From Streptomyces sp. SKN60 (GTDB lineage: Bacteria; Actinomycetota; Actinomycetes; Streptomycetales; Streptomycetaceae), in NCBI RefSeq assembly GCF_026236535.1, contig NZ_JAHTMW010000010.1, positions 248,001 to 312,000 on the forward strand: a DNA stretch of 64,000 nucleotides, in the 5' to 3' direction. Each line of letters starts with the position of its first letter. The stretch's first letter is position 1. Both the position numbers and the translations under genes were made by a program. Under the pieces are notes generated by a model. That model did no database searches. It saw only the letters and a list, made by a program, of their open reading frames with translations, and was not told the origin of the DNA. This document shows positions 50,951 through 59,474 of the stretch, piece after piece.

Positions 50951-52039
50951 TCACCGGGCCGACAGCTCGTCGTACACGCTCAGGACGTGCGCGATCGTCT
51001 GATCCTCCGTCGGCCACGTCCCCGCCTGCACCCGCCCCGCCGCCGCCAGGTCCGACCTCCGATCGGCGTCGTCGAGCAGCCCCCGCACCGTCTCCGCGAG
51101 CGCGGCCGCGTCGCCGTACGGCACCAGTTCGGCGGCGTCGCCGACCAGTTCGGGCACGCCGCCGACGGCCGTGGCGACCAGCGGGACGCCGAGCCGCAGG
51201 GCCTCCTGGGCGAGCAGGGAGCGGGCCTCCCAGCGGGAGGGCAGGACGGCGATGTCGGCGGCGGCGAGGAGTTCGGCGACGTCCTCGCGGCGCCCGATGA
51301 GCCGGACCGCGAGCCCCTCGTCCTCGATCCGCCGCTGCAACGGCGCCCGTTCGGGCCCCTCGCCCGCGATGACGAGCAGCGGCTGCGGGTCCAGGTCCCG
51401 CCACGTACGGGCCGCGTCGAGCAGCATCCCGTATCCCCGCCCCGGTTCCAGCGCGCCGACCGCCATCAGCAACGGCCGGTCCACGGCACCGAGTTCGGCC
51501 CGCGCCTTGCCGTCGTGGAGGCAGACGGGGGCGCGCGAGGCCGGCACGGTGACCGGCGCGAGCCGGGCGTCGCGGGCGCCGCGCCGCCGGGCCCGGTCGA
51601 CGAGTTCGGAGGAGGTGCCGAGGACGACCGCGGCCGCCCGCACGGTCCGCCGCTCCAGGAGGCGTACGAGCCGGGCGCGCGCCCCCGCGGCCCGGCTGCG
51701 GGTGTGCCAGGTGGTGACCAGCGGCGTGGGCGGCACGGCGGCGGCCCCGGCCAGCGCGAGGGAGGCCCGCACCGAGGCGTCGAGGCCGTGCGCGTGCACG
51801 ATGTCGGCGCCGATGAAGGCGTTGCGCAGCGCGGCGACGGCCGCGGGGCCGCCCTGCCGCGGGACCGGCACGAGACGGGCGCCCGCGCCCTGGAAGTCGT
51901 AGGCGTGGTCGAGTTCCGGCGGGGCGCACACGGTCACCCGCACGCCCCTCGCCACCAGCCCCGAGGCAAGTGATCTGACGTGCGCGCTGCTGCCCGCGCT
52001 GCCGCCGCCCAGCACTTGGACCGTACGGAGCTGTGTCAC
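50951..52039 (-). CDS. GT4-family glycosyltransferase
   Basis: 362 aa from GTG. The N-terminal LRTVQVLGGGSAGSSAHVRS is the glycine-rich loop of a GT-B enzyme; the donor-binding half begins LLMAVGALEPGRGYGMLLDA and includes RWEARSLLAQEALRLGVPLV, an EX7E-like motif. It would act on a lipid or wall glycan from the cytosol. It is followed (in transcription direction) by the repeat array and is upstream-adjacent to the recN-linked membrane protein. The product is not predictable. Confidence 0.86.
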   Translation of the reverse strand: MTQLRTVQVLGGGSAGSSAHVRSLASGLVARGVRVTVCAPPELDHAYDFQGAGARLVPVPRQGGPAAVAALRNAFIGADIVHAHGLDASVRASLALAGAAAVPPTPLVTTWHTRSRAAGARARLVRLLERRTVRAAAVVLGTSSELVDRARRRGARDARLAPVTVPASRAPVCLHDGKARAELGAVDRPLLMAVGALEPGRGYGMLLDAARTWRDLDPQPLLVIAGEGPERAPLQRRIEDEGLAVRLIGRREDVAELLAAADIAVLPSRWEARSLLAQEALRLGVPLVATAVGGVPELVGDAAELVPYGDAAALAETVRGLLDDADRRSDLAAAGRVQAGTWPTEDQTIAHVLSVYDELSAR

Positions 52040-52124
52040 GCGCCCAAGGATGCCAGTCCGTACGCACGTTCCGGCACCGAAGTCGCCGCGTTCCGGGTCG
52101 GCTGCAGCAACTTACCGACCGGGA

Positions 52125-52994
52125 TCACTCACACGGGTGAGCGCAGGGGCGTGCGCCCTCGCGCGCGAACTCGCTCACGCGCTCCCCGTACGCCGCCGCG
52201 GCCACCAGCCCGGCCGCGTGCACGGCAAGGCCGAACCGCCCGTTGGCGGCGGCGACAGCGGTACCGAGCGACGCCCCGAGCGCGTGCGCGCCCATGTCCC
52301 CCAGCATCGTGCGCTCGGCCAGATCGTCGCCGAGCACGGCGGCCGCGGCCCCCATCGGCGCTGCGGCGAGCGACCCGCGCAGCAGGCCCGGCGCGCCGAG
52401 CCCGAGCACGAGCAGGGCGGCGCGCCCCGGCCGTACGTCCACCAGGTTGACGAGGTGCGCCGTCCCGGCCACGACCACCCCGGCGAGCACCTTGTCAAGC
52501 GGCCGTTCCTTGAGCAGCGCCCCGGCCGCGAGCCCGGCGGCGCCGATCCCGAACAGCTTCACGGCCCCGCTGGTGACCTCGCCGCCCCGCAGCGCCGTCA
52601 GATGGGCCCGGAAGCCCCGGCGTTCGTCGCCGCGCAGGTCGTCGTAACGCCCGCAGACCGCCCCGGCCGTGGTCGCGAGCGCGGCCGGCACCGAGGGCAG
52701 CGCGGTGAGCACGGCCCCGCCGGCGGCCGCGGCCCCGGCCTGGGTGTGCACGGTCCGCCCGGCGTGGTTGGTCCGCTCCCAGCTGGCCGGATTGCCGGGC
52801 GGCCGGCTCCGCAGCCGCCCGTACGCCGCCCGGGTCGCGCCGAACGCGATGCCGAAGCGGACGACCCGTTCGACGACACCGGCCAGGCGGTCTCCGTCTC
52901 CCGACGACGACATCAGGCGCCCGCCCGAACGGTTTCCCGGAGAAGCCGTCAGGCGCCCGCCCTGGCGACCCGAACGCTTTCCCGGCGACGACAT
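52125..52994 (-). CDS. Membrane-associated protein of unknown function in the recN operon
   Basis: 289 aa from an ATG that overlaps the recN stop by one base (TGATG). A second start at 52913 (MSSSGDGDRL) is preceded by the same sequence, because the first 27 codons are made of a repeat. The protein is Ala/Gly-rich with four or more hydrophobic segments (for example KLFGIGAAGLAAGALL and ALLVLGLGAPGLLRG). I do not recognise the family beyond its conserved place between recN and a glycosyltransferase in streptomycetes; it recalls GT4-type membrane enzymes (MraY-like) weakly. Confidence 0.65.
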   Translation of the reverse strand: MSSPGKRSGRQGGRLTASPGNRSGGRLMSSSGDGDRLAGVVERVVRFGIAFGATRAAYGRLRSRPPGNPASWERTNHAGRTVHTQAGAAAAGGAVLTALPSVPAALATTAGAVCGRYDDLRGDERRGFRAHLTALRGGEVTSGAVKLFGIGAAGLAAGALLKERPLDKVLAGVVVAGTAHLVNLVDVRPGRAALLVLGLGAPGLLRGSLAAAPMGAAAAVLGDDLAERTMLGDMGAHALGASLGTAVAAANGRFGLAVHAAGLVAAAAYGERVSEFAREGARPCAHPCE

Positions 52995-52999
52995 CAGGC
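52899..52999 (-). repeat. Three tandem copies of a 36-42 bp unit at the gene start
   Basis: On the minus strand GGGCGGRCGCCTGA occurs three times, two of them running into ATGTCGTCG and one into CGGCTTCT, each followed by TCSCCGGGAAASCGTTC or a degenerate form. The unit contains a potential start codon. Confidence 0.7.
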
Positions 53000-54736
53000 G
53001 TCCGCCCGCGCCGCCGCGAGCAGTTCCTCCGCGTGCGCCCGCGCCGTCTCGGAGTCCTCCTGGCCGGCCAGCATCCGGGACAGCTCGCGCACCCGGTCCT
53101 CACCCTCCAGGACGGTGACGCCGGAGCGGGTCACGGAGCCGTCGTTGGTCTTCTCCACGAGCAGCTGCCGGTCGGCGAAGGCGGCCACCTGCGGAAGGTG
53201 GGTCACCACCACGACCTGCGCGGTCCTCGCCAGCTTGGCGAGCCGGCGGCCGATCTCCACCGCCGCCTTGCCGCCGACGCCCGCGTCGACCTCGTCGAAG
53301 AGATACGTCGGCACCGGGTCCGTACCCGCGAAGACCACCTCGACGGCGAGCATCACCCGGGACAGCTCACCACCCGACGCGCCCTTGGCGATCGGCCGCG
53401 GCGGCGCGCCCGGGTGCGGGGCGAGCAGCAGCTCGACCTCGTCGGCGCCGGACGGGGTGTAGGCGACCCGCCGGCCGCCGACCTCGACGCCGTCCGGGTC
53501 CTCGGTCTGCCGGATCGCGAACGACACGCGCGCGTGCGGCATGGCGAGCGAGGCCAGCTCGGCGGTGACGGCCCCGGCGAACCGGTCCGCCGCCTCCGTC
53601 CGGGCGTCCGTCAGACGCTGGGCGAGCGCCGACAGTTCGTCGCGCAGCCGGTCCCGCTCGGCGGTCAGCTCGGTCACGCGCTCGTCGTCGCCGTCCAGCT
53701 CGGTCAGCCGGGTCGCGCTCTGCTCGGCCCAGGCGAGCACGGCGGACACGTCCTCGCCGTACTTCCGGGTGAGCTGCGTCAGCGCGGCGCGCCGCTCCTC
53801 CACGGCGGCGAGCCGCAGCGGGTCGGCGTCCAGGTTGTCCGCGTACCCGGCCAGTTCCCCGGCCACGTCCGAGAGCAGGATGGAGATCTCCCCCATCCGG
53901 TCGGCGAGCGCGGCGAGCGCCGGATCGTGCGCCCGTACGGCCTCCAGGGCCCGGCCCGCACCCGCGACCAGCGTGGTCGCGTCCACGGCCTCCGGGTCCT
54001 CCGGCTGGCCCGCCAGCGCGGCGTGCGCGAGCGCGGCGGCGGAGGCCAGGGACTCGGCGTGCCCGAGCCGCTCCGCCTCGGCGGCCAGCTCGGCGTCCTC
54101 GCCCGCGCGGGGCTCCACGGCCTCGATCTCGGCGAGCCCGAAGCGCAGCAGATCCGCCTCCTGGGCCCGCTCCCGGGCCCGGGTGGTGATCTCCTCCAGC
54201 TCGACGGCGACGGCCCGCAGCCGCCGGTACGCCTCGCCGTACGCGGCGAGCGGCACGGCCACCGCGTCCCCCGCGTACCGGTCAAGGGCGCCCCGCTGCC
54301 GGGCCGGCTTCAGCAGGCCCTGCTGGTCGGTCTGCCCGTGTACGGCGACCAGCTCGTCGGCCAGCTCGGCCAGCAGCCCGACCGGCACCGAACGCCCGCC
54401 CAGGTGCGCCCGCGACCGGCCCTCCGCCGACACGGTACGGCTGACGAGCAGCGCCCCTTCGTCGAGCTCCGCCCCCGCCTCCTCGGCCCGCGCGGCGACC
54501 GGCGCGCCCGGCGGCAGCGTGATCCGCCCCTCGACGACCGCCGACCCCGCCCCGATCCGCACCAACGCCGGATCGGCGCGCCCGCCGAGCAGCAGCCCCA
54601 GGCTGGTGACGACCATCGTCTTGCCCGCACCGGTCTCACCGGTCACCGCGGTGAATCCGGGCGACAGCTCGACGACCGCGTCGTCGATGACCCCGAGCGA
54701 CCGTATCCGCATCTCCTCCAACACGGAGAAGACCAT
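52994..54736 (-). CDS. recN: DNA repair protein RecN
   Basis: 580 aa. SMC-like: an N-terminal half with ELSPGFTAVTGETGAGKTMV (Walker A) and a long coiled-coil middle, then a C-terminal half with the ABC signature KGASGGELSRVMLAVE and Walker B TYLFDEVDAGVGG. RecN holds broken chromosome ends during recombination. MVFSVLEEMRIRS is taken as start; GTG at 54724 is an alternative. It is followed by the membrane protein with TGATG overlap. Confidence 0.95.
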   Translation of the reverse strand: MVFSVLEEMRIRSLGVIDDAVVELSPGFTAVTGETGAGKTMVVTSLGLLLGGRADPALVRIGAGSAVVEGRITLPPGAPVAARAEEAGAELDEGALLVSRTVSAEGRSRAHLGGRSVPVGLLAELADELVAVHGQTDQQGLLKPARQRGALDRYAGDAVAVPLAAYGEAYRRLRAVAVELEEITTRARERAQEADLLRFGLAEIEAVEPRAGEDAELAAEAERLGHAESLASAAALAHAALAGQPEDPEAVDATTLVAGAGRALEAVRAHDPALAALADRMGEISILLSDVAGELAGYADNLDADPLRLAAVEERRAALTQLTRKYGEDVSAVLAWAEQSATRLTELDGDDERVTELTAERDRLRDELSALAQRLTDARTEAADRFAGAVTAELASLAMPHARVSFAIRQTEDPDGVEVGGRRVAYTPSGADEVELLLAPHPGAPPRPIAKGASGGELSRVMLAVEVVFAGTDPVPTYLFDEVDAGVGGKAAVEIGRRLAKLARTAQVVVVTHLPQVAAFADRQLLVEKTNDGSVTRSGVTVLEGEDRVRELSRMLAGQEDSETARAHAEELLAAARADA

Positions 54737-54840
54737 ACGAGGTCCACACCCCCCTGTGCGACGGCCCCTGCCGTCCGGACACGAACCCGCAGGTGGGAGC
54801 GGGCGTGTCGGACCCCTGTTCACTCGGCGGAGTGGGGGGA

Positions 54841-54864
54841 GGCGGGGCCGGGCGGGGCCCCGCC
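54841..54864 (-). terminator. Probable terminator after nadK
   Basis: A 9-bp perfect stem GGCGGGGCC/GGCCCCGCC with a 6-nt loop is 36 bp past the nadK stop. Confidence 0.5.
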
Positions 54865-54899
54865 TGCCCCCCCGTACCGGCGCCGGCCACCGGCGGCCG

Positions 54900-55835
54900 C
54901 TAGTGCGGCGCGCCGCGCCAGCCCGAGACCGGGAGGGCGAATTTGGCGACCAGGCGGTCGGTGAAGGAGGCGTGGTGGAGGCGGGCGAGGCGGACCGGGA
55001 CGGCGCCGCGGCGGACCTCGACGCGGGCGCCGGCCGGGAGGGAGACCGTGCGGCGGCCGTCGCACCAGAGCACGCCGTCGGGGGTGTGCGGCTCGACCTC
55101 GACCGCGAGCACCGACTCGGGGGTGGTGACGAGCGGCTTGGCGAACAGCGCGTGCGCCCCGATCGGCACCATCAGCAGCGCCTCCACCTCGGGCCAGACG
55201 ACCGGGCCGCCGGCGGAGAAGGCGTACGCGGTGGAGCCGGTCGGCGTCGCGCAGATCACCCCGTCACAGCCGAAGCCGGTCACCGGCCGCCCGTTGACGG
55301 CGATGACGACCTCCAGCATCCGCTCCGGGGACACCTTCTGCACGGCCGCCTCGTTGAGCGCCCAGTCGCGGTGCAGCACGTCGCCGTTCTGGTACACGGT
55401 GACGTCCAGCGTCATGCGCTCCTCGACCTCGTACGCCCGCGTCACCACCCGGTCCACGACCTTGTCGAGGTCGTCCCGCTCGGCCTCGGCGAGGAAGCCG
55501 ACCCGGCCGAGGTTGACGCCGAGCATCGGCACCCCGGAGGCGCGGGAGAACTCGGAGCCGCGCAGCAGCGTGCCGTCGCCGCCCAGGACGACGAGGAGTT
55601 CGCAGCCGTCGAGCGCGTCCGCGCAGCCCTCCGGGACCCGTTCGACGGCGGCCGGCAGCGGCAGGTCGGCCGCCTCCGCCTCCAGGACGCGCACCCCGAT
55701 GCCGCTGCGCAGCAGCCCGAGGACGACGAGTTCGGCGCTGCGCACGGCGGCCGGCCGGCCGGTGTGCGCGAGCAGGAAAACGGTACGGCGGTCGCCGCCG
55801 CTGCTTTCGTCAGACGTGCTCGAACCAGTGCTCAA
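54900..55835 (-). CDS. nadK: NAD kinase
   Basis: 311 aa from a TTG that overlaps the tlyA stop as TTGA, with GGAAGGA upstream. The nucleotide-binding motif is LVVLGGDGTLLRG, followed by GVNLGRVGFLAE, NEAAVQK and CDGVICATPTGSTAYAFSAG. It phosphorylates NAD to NADP. It is the middle of the usual tlyA-nadK-recN order. Confidence 0.96.
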   Translation of the reverse strand: MSTGSSTSDESSGGDRRTVFLLAHTGRPAAVRSAELVVLGLLRSGIGVRVLEAEAADLPLPAAVERVPEGCADALDGCELLVVLGGDGTLLRGSEFSRASGVPMLGVNLGRVGFLAEAERDDLDKVVDRVVTRAYEVEERMTLDVTVYQNGDVLHRDWALNEAAVQKVSPERMLEVVIAVNGRPVTGFGCDGVICATPTGSTAYAFSAGGPVVWPEVEALLMVPIGAHALFAKPLVTTPESVLAVEVEPHTPDGVLWCDGRRTVSLPAGARVEVRRGAVPVRLARLHHASFTDRLVAKFALPVSGWRGAPH

Positions 55836-56647
55836 CGAGGTCCTTCCGCCACGGCGCGGTCGACTTCCGCCGGATCAAGAGCGGGCGCCCCGGCCCGCAG
55901 CCACAGAAAGTACTCGACGTTGCCGGAGGGACCGGGCAGCGGGCTGGCGGTGACGCCGAGGACACCGAGCCCGAGCTCGCCGGCCCGCCGGGCCACGTTC
56001 TTCACGGCGTCGGCGCGCAGTTCGGTGCTGCGCACCACTCCGCCGGTCCCCAGCCGCTCCTTGCCGACCTCGAACTGCGGCTTGACCATGAGCACCAGGT
56101 CCGCGTCGGGCGCGGTGCAGGCGACCAGGGCGGGCAGCACGAGACCGAGCGGGATGAAGGAGAGGTCGCCGACGACCAGGTCGACGGGGATGCCGTCGAT
56201 GGAGTCGAGGGTCATCTCGCGCACGTTGGTGCGGTCCTTGACGGTGACCCGCTCGTCGCTCTGCAGCGACCAGGCGAGCTGCCCGTACCCGACGTCGACG
56301 GCCACGACGTGCGCGGCGCCGGCGCGCAGCAGCACGTCGGTGAAGCCGCCGGTGGACGCGCCCGCGTCCAGCGCGCGCCGGCCCTCGACGACGAGGCCCC
56401 GCGGCACGAACGCCGCGAAGGCGCCGGCCAGCTTGTGGCCGCCGCGCGACACGTAGTCGGGGTCGTTGTCGTCCTGGGCGACGACGATGGCCGCCGCGGT
56501 CTCGACCTGGGTGGCGGGCTTGGTCGCGACGGTCTTGCCGACGGTCACCCGGCCCGCGGCGATCAGCTGGCTGGCGTGCTCGCGCGAGCGCGCCAGCTTC
56601 CGCCGTACCAGCTCGGCGTCCAGACGGCGGCGTGCCGGTCCTGCCAC
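55832..56647 (-). CDS. tlyA: TlyA-family rRNA 2'-O-methyltransferase
   Basis: 271 aa from GTG. An N-terminal S4 domain (LDAELVRRKLARSREHASQL) binds RNA; the FtsJ-like methyltransferase has DAGASTGGFTDVLLRAGA as SAM motif and VKPQFEVGKE. In mycobacteria TlyA methylates 16S and 23S rRNA and gives capreomycin sensitivity. It is coupled to nadK. Confidence 0.94.
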   Translation of the reverse strand: MAGPARRRLDAELVRRKLARSREHASQLIAAGRVTVGKTVATKPATQVETAAAIVVAQDDNDPDYVSRGGHKLAGAFAAFVPRGLVVEGRRALDAGASTGGFTDVLLRAGAAHVVAVDVGYGQLAWSLQSDERVTVKDRTNVREMTLDSIDGIPVDLVVGDLSFIPLGLVLPALVACTAPDADLVLMVKPQFEVGKERLGTGGVVRSTELRADAVKNVARRAGELGLGVLGVTASPLPGPSGNVEYFLWLRAGAPALDPAEVDRAVAEGPR

Positions 56648-56654
56648 GTTCGGT

Positions 56655-56996
56655 TCAGCTCCTGTTGTCGTACGGACGGGGTGCGGGGCCCTGCGGTGCG
56701 TCGAGCGAGGTCAGCTCGGCGCGCAGCCCACGGTGTACATCCTCGTACACGTCGAGGTGTCCGTCCGCCGTGAGGTGGTCGGCGTCGCCGAGCCGGTCGA
56801 GCAGCGCGTCGACGGCGGGCCGGCCGGTGGGGGTACGGACGACGCCGAGGGGGGCGGGCCCGGCGGCCTCGTACGGATCGGAGTCGTACGGCTCCTGCTC
56901 CTGCTCCGTGTCCGGGCCCTGGCCCTGGCCCTGGCCCGAGCCCTGCTCAAGGGCCTCCGGAGCCGCTCCGGCGGCGTTCGGGTACGCGTCGCTCAT
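56655..56996 (-). CDS. Small acidic protein of unknown function
   Basis: 113 aa, 7 bp upstream of tlyA. The first half is disordered and has Gly/Gln and Glu/Gln repeats (GSGQGQGQGPDTEQEQEP); the second half is an ordered segment with RPAVDALLDRLGDADHLTAD and VYEDVHRGLRAELTSLD. I do not know a function. It heads the tlyA-nadK-recN unit and is divergent from the SCP2 gene. Confidence 0.7.
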   Translation of the reverse strand: MSDAYPNAAGAAPEALEQGSGQGQGQGPDTEQEQEPYDSDPYEAAGPAPLGVVRTPTGRPAVDALLDRLGDADHLTADGHLDVYEDVHRGLRAELTSLDAPQGPAPRPYDNRS

Positions 56997-57037
56997 GCCC
57001 CGACGCTACCGCGAAGCACTGGGGTACGGTCGAAGCG

Positions 57038-57385
57038 ATGGCAACGATCACGGAGTGCCGTGCCGCACTCGACAGACTCTCCGACAACCTGGCCCGAGCG
57101 GACGGCGAGGTGCGCGGCGCGGCCGCGCTCGACCGCACGCTCAGCTGCCACCTCACGGACCTGGACCAGACCTTCACCGGCCGCCTGGCCGCCGGCCGGA
57201 TCGAGGTCGAGGACACCGTCGCGGGCCCGCCGCCCGCGAAGGCGCAGATCCGGCTGCGGATGACGGGCGACGACCTGGTGGCGATGGTCGACGGCGAGCT
57301 GAACTTCGCGAAGGCCTGGGCCTCCGGCCGGATCGGCCTGGAGGCGGGCTTCCGCGATCTGCTGAAGCTGCGCACGCTGCTGTAG
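57038..57385 (+). CDS. SCP2 sterol-binding domain protein
   Basis: 115 aa. The whole protein is a single SCP2-like domain: RTLSCHLTDLDQTFTGRLAA, then KAQIRLRMTGDDLVAMVDGE and the C-terminal FAKAWASGRIGLEAGF. These domains bind hydrophobic ligands such as acyl-CoA or sterols. A TACGGT box 7 nt before the ATG suggests a leaderless mRNA. It is convergent with the siderophore ATPase. Confidence 0.85.
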   Translation: MATITECRAALDRLSDNLARADGEVRGAAALDRTLSCHLTDLDQTFTGRLAAGRIEVEDTVAGPPPAKAQIRLRMTGDDLVAMVDGELNFAKAWASGRIGLEAGFRDLLKLRTLL

Positions 57386-57423
57386 AGCGGGAGCGCAGGA
57401 GAGCGGGAGAGCGGGAGAGCGGG
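57383..57423 (+). repeat. Short tandem repeat after the SCP2 gene
   Basis: AGAGCGGG-type 8-10 bp units repeat four times immediately past the stop. Confidence 0.6.
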
Positions 57424-57468
57424 ACACGCCCACCCGCCCGTCGGACCACCGGACGGCCGCGCCCGCCC

Positions 57469-58410
57469 TCAGCCCGTCACGCCCGCCGGCGCCGCCCGCC
57501 GCCCCGCCGCGGCCGCGCGGGCCTTGCGGCCCGCCGGGATCACCAGCGGGGTGCCGGTCTCCGGGTCCTCGATGACCTGGCAGCGCAGGCCGAAGACCCG
57601 CTCGACGAGCTCCGCGGTGACGACCTCGTGCGGCGGGCCCTCCGCGACGACCTCGCCGCCGCGGCAGGCGATGAGGTGGGTCGCGTACCGCGCCGCGTGG
57701 TTGAGGTCGTGGAGGACGGCGACGAGCGTACGGCCCTGGGTCTCGTGCAGTTCGGCGCACAGGTCGAGGACGTCGATCTGGTGCTGGATGTCGAGGAAGG
57801 TGGTCGGCTCGTCGAGGAGCAGCAGCGGGGTCTGCTGGGCGAGCGCCATCGCGATCCAGACGCGCTGCCGCTGCCCGCCGGACAGCTCGTCCACGTACCG
57901 CTCGGCCAGCTCCGCCACGCCCGTCGCGGCCATCGACTCCTGCACGATCCGTTCGTCCTCGGGCGACCACTGCCGCAGCAGGCCCTGGTGCGGGTAGCGG
58001 CCGCGGGCGACGAGGTCGGCGACGGTGATGCCGTCGGGCGCGATGGAGGACTGCGGGAGCAGCCCCAGGGTCCGGGCCACCTTCTTCGCGGGCATGGAGT
58101 GGATCGCCTGCCCGTCGAGCAGCACCCGGCCCTCGGTGGGCTTGAGCATCCGGGACAGCGCGCGCAGCAGCGTGGACTTGCCGCAGGCGTTGGGGCCGAC
58201 GATGACCGTGAAGGAGTTGTCGGGGATCGCGACGCTGAGGTCACGGGCGATGACCCGCTGGTCGTAGGCGAGCGTGACCGACTCGGCGCTCAGCCGCTGC
58301 TGCGTCTGCCCGGCCTGCTCGGTCTGCTGCTGCCCGTTCATTCCCTGACTCCTGTGGGTCCTGTGGGTCCTGTGGGTGTTCTCGTCGATGGTCATGTCCG
58401 GCCCGCTCAT
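57469..58410 (-). CDS. Siderophore ABC transporter ATPase (FepC/FecE type)
   Basis: 313 aa from the ATG that overlaps the upstream permease stop as ATGA. An N-terminal THRTHRTHR repeat comes from a 9-bp DNA repeat. The ATPase has VGPNACGKSTLLRALSR (Walker A with Ala-Cys), LSGGQRQRVWIAMALAQ as signature and LLLLDEPTTFLD as Walker B, and H in AVLHDLNHA. It powers iron-siderophore import. A longer C-terminus with GRRAAPAGVTG is unusual. It completes the two-permease operon. Confidence 0.92.
   Translation of the reverse strand: MSGPDMTIDENTHRTHRTHRSQGMNGQQQTEQAGQTQQRLSAESVTLAYDQRVIARDLSVAIPDNSFTVIVGPNACGKSTLLRALSRMLKPTEGRVLLDGQAIHSMPAKKVARTLGLLPQSSIAPDGITVADLVARGRYPHQGLLRQWSPEDERIVQESMAATGVAELAERYVDELSGGQRQRVWIAMALAQQTPLLLLDEPTTFLDIQHQIDVLDLCAELHETQGRTLVAVLHDLNHAARYATHLIACRGGEVVAEGPPHEVVTAELVERVFGLRCQVIEDPETGTPLVIPAGRKARAAAAGRRAAPAGVTG
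58351..58378 (-). repeat. 9-bp tandem repeat in the ATPase N-terminus
   Basis: Three copies of CTGTGGGTC (plus strand) encode THR repeats on the minus strand. Confidence 0.75.
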
Positions 58411-59474
58411 ATCCGTCCCGCCTTCCGCTCGCTGACGAGCAGCCACAGCAGGTAGCAGCCGCCTAGGACGCCGGTGACGACGCCCACCGGCAGCTGCCGC
58501 TCGCCGAAGGCGTTGGTGGCGGTCCAGTCGGCCACCAGCAGCAGGGCGGTGCCCATGAGCGCGGAGGCGGCCAGGTTCGGGCCGGGCGAGCGGGTGAGCC
58601 GGCGGGCCAGCTGGGGCGCGCTCAGCGAGACGAAGACGATGGGGCCCGCGGCGGCGGTGGCGACGGCCACGAGCAGCACGGCCGAGCCCATGAGGACGAT
58701 GCGGGTCCGCTCGACCTTCACGCCGAGCGCGTACGCGGCGTCGTCGCCCATCTCCAGCATCCGCAGCGCCCGCCCGTGCCCGAGGACGAGCGGAAGCAGC
58801 ACGCAGCTGACGCCGAACAGCGGCCAGAACTGCGCCATGTCCCGGCCGTCCAGGGACCCCGTCATCCACACCACCGCGCGGGTCGCGTCGACCAGTTGGG
58901 CCTTGGTGATGAGGTAGTGGATGACGGCCGTGAGCATGGCGGCGGCGCCGATGCCGACGAGCACGAGCCGGTAGCCGTGCACGCCGCGCTTCCAGGCGAG
59001 CAGGTAGATCACGGCGCCGGTGACGAGACCGCCGACGATCGCACCGCCGGCCGCGGCCATCGCGCTGCCCTGGAAGAGGACGATGACGACGAGCGCGCCG
59101 ACCGTGGAGCCCTGGCCGAAGCCGATGACGTCGGGGCTGCCGAGCGGGTTGCGGGAGATCGACTGGAAGACGGCGCCGCCGATGCCGAGCGCGGCGCCGA
59201 CGAAGACGGCGACGAGCACCCGCGGCAGCCGCAGGTCCAGGACCGCGATCTGCTGCACCTCGGTGCCGCCGCCGAGCAGGGTCGACACGACGTCGCCGGG
59301 CGCGACGGGGAAGTCGCCGCTGCCGATGAGGACGACGGCCGCGGCGAGCGCGACCACGACCAGGCCGAGGACGGAGAACAGGGCGCGCGGCTCGTACCGT
59401 ACGGAGAGCCCGCCGCCGGTCCGCAGCGTCCGGGTCCGCGTCGTCGGCCGCCGCAGGGTCTTGGTGCTGCTCAC
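58407..59474 (-). CDS. Siderophore ABC permease (FecCD type), second subunit
   Basis: 355 aa from the GTG that overlaps the previous permease stop as GTGA. About ten hydrophobic segments are present. LRLPRVLVAVFVGAALGIGG and RNPLGSPDVIGFGQGSTVGA near the N-terminus and GPIVFVSLSAPQLARRL near the ATPase-coupling end match FepG/FecD. It pairs with the next permease to form the channel. Confidence 0.92.
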   Translation of the reverse strand: MSSTKTLRRPTTRTRTLRTGGGLSVRYEPRALFSVLGLVVVALAAAVVLIGSGDFPVAPGDVVSTLLGGGTEVQQIAVLDLRLPRVLVAVFVGAALGIGGAVFQSISRNPLGSPDVIGFGQGSTVGALVVIVLFQGSAMAAAGGAIVGGLVTGAVIYLLAWKRGVHGYRLVLVGIGAAAMLTAVIHYLITKAQLVDATRAVVWMTGSLDGRDMAQFWPLFGVSCVLLPLVLGHGRALRMLEMGDDAAYALGVKVERTRIVLMGSAVLLVAVATAAAGPIVFVSLSAPQLARRLTRSPGPNLAASALMGTALLLVADWTATNAFGERQLPVGVVTGVLGGCYLLWLLVSERKAGRI

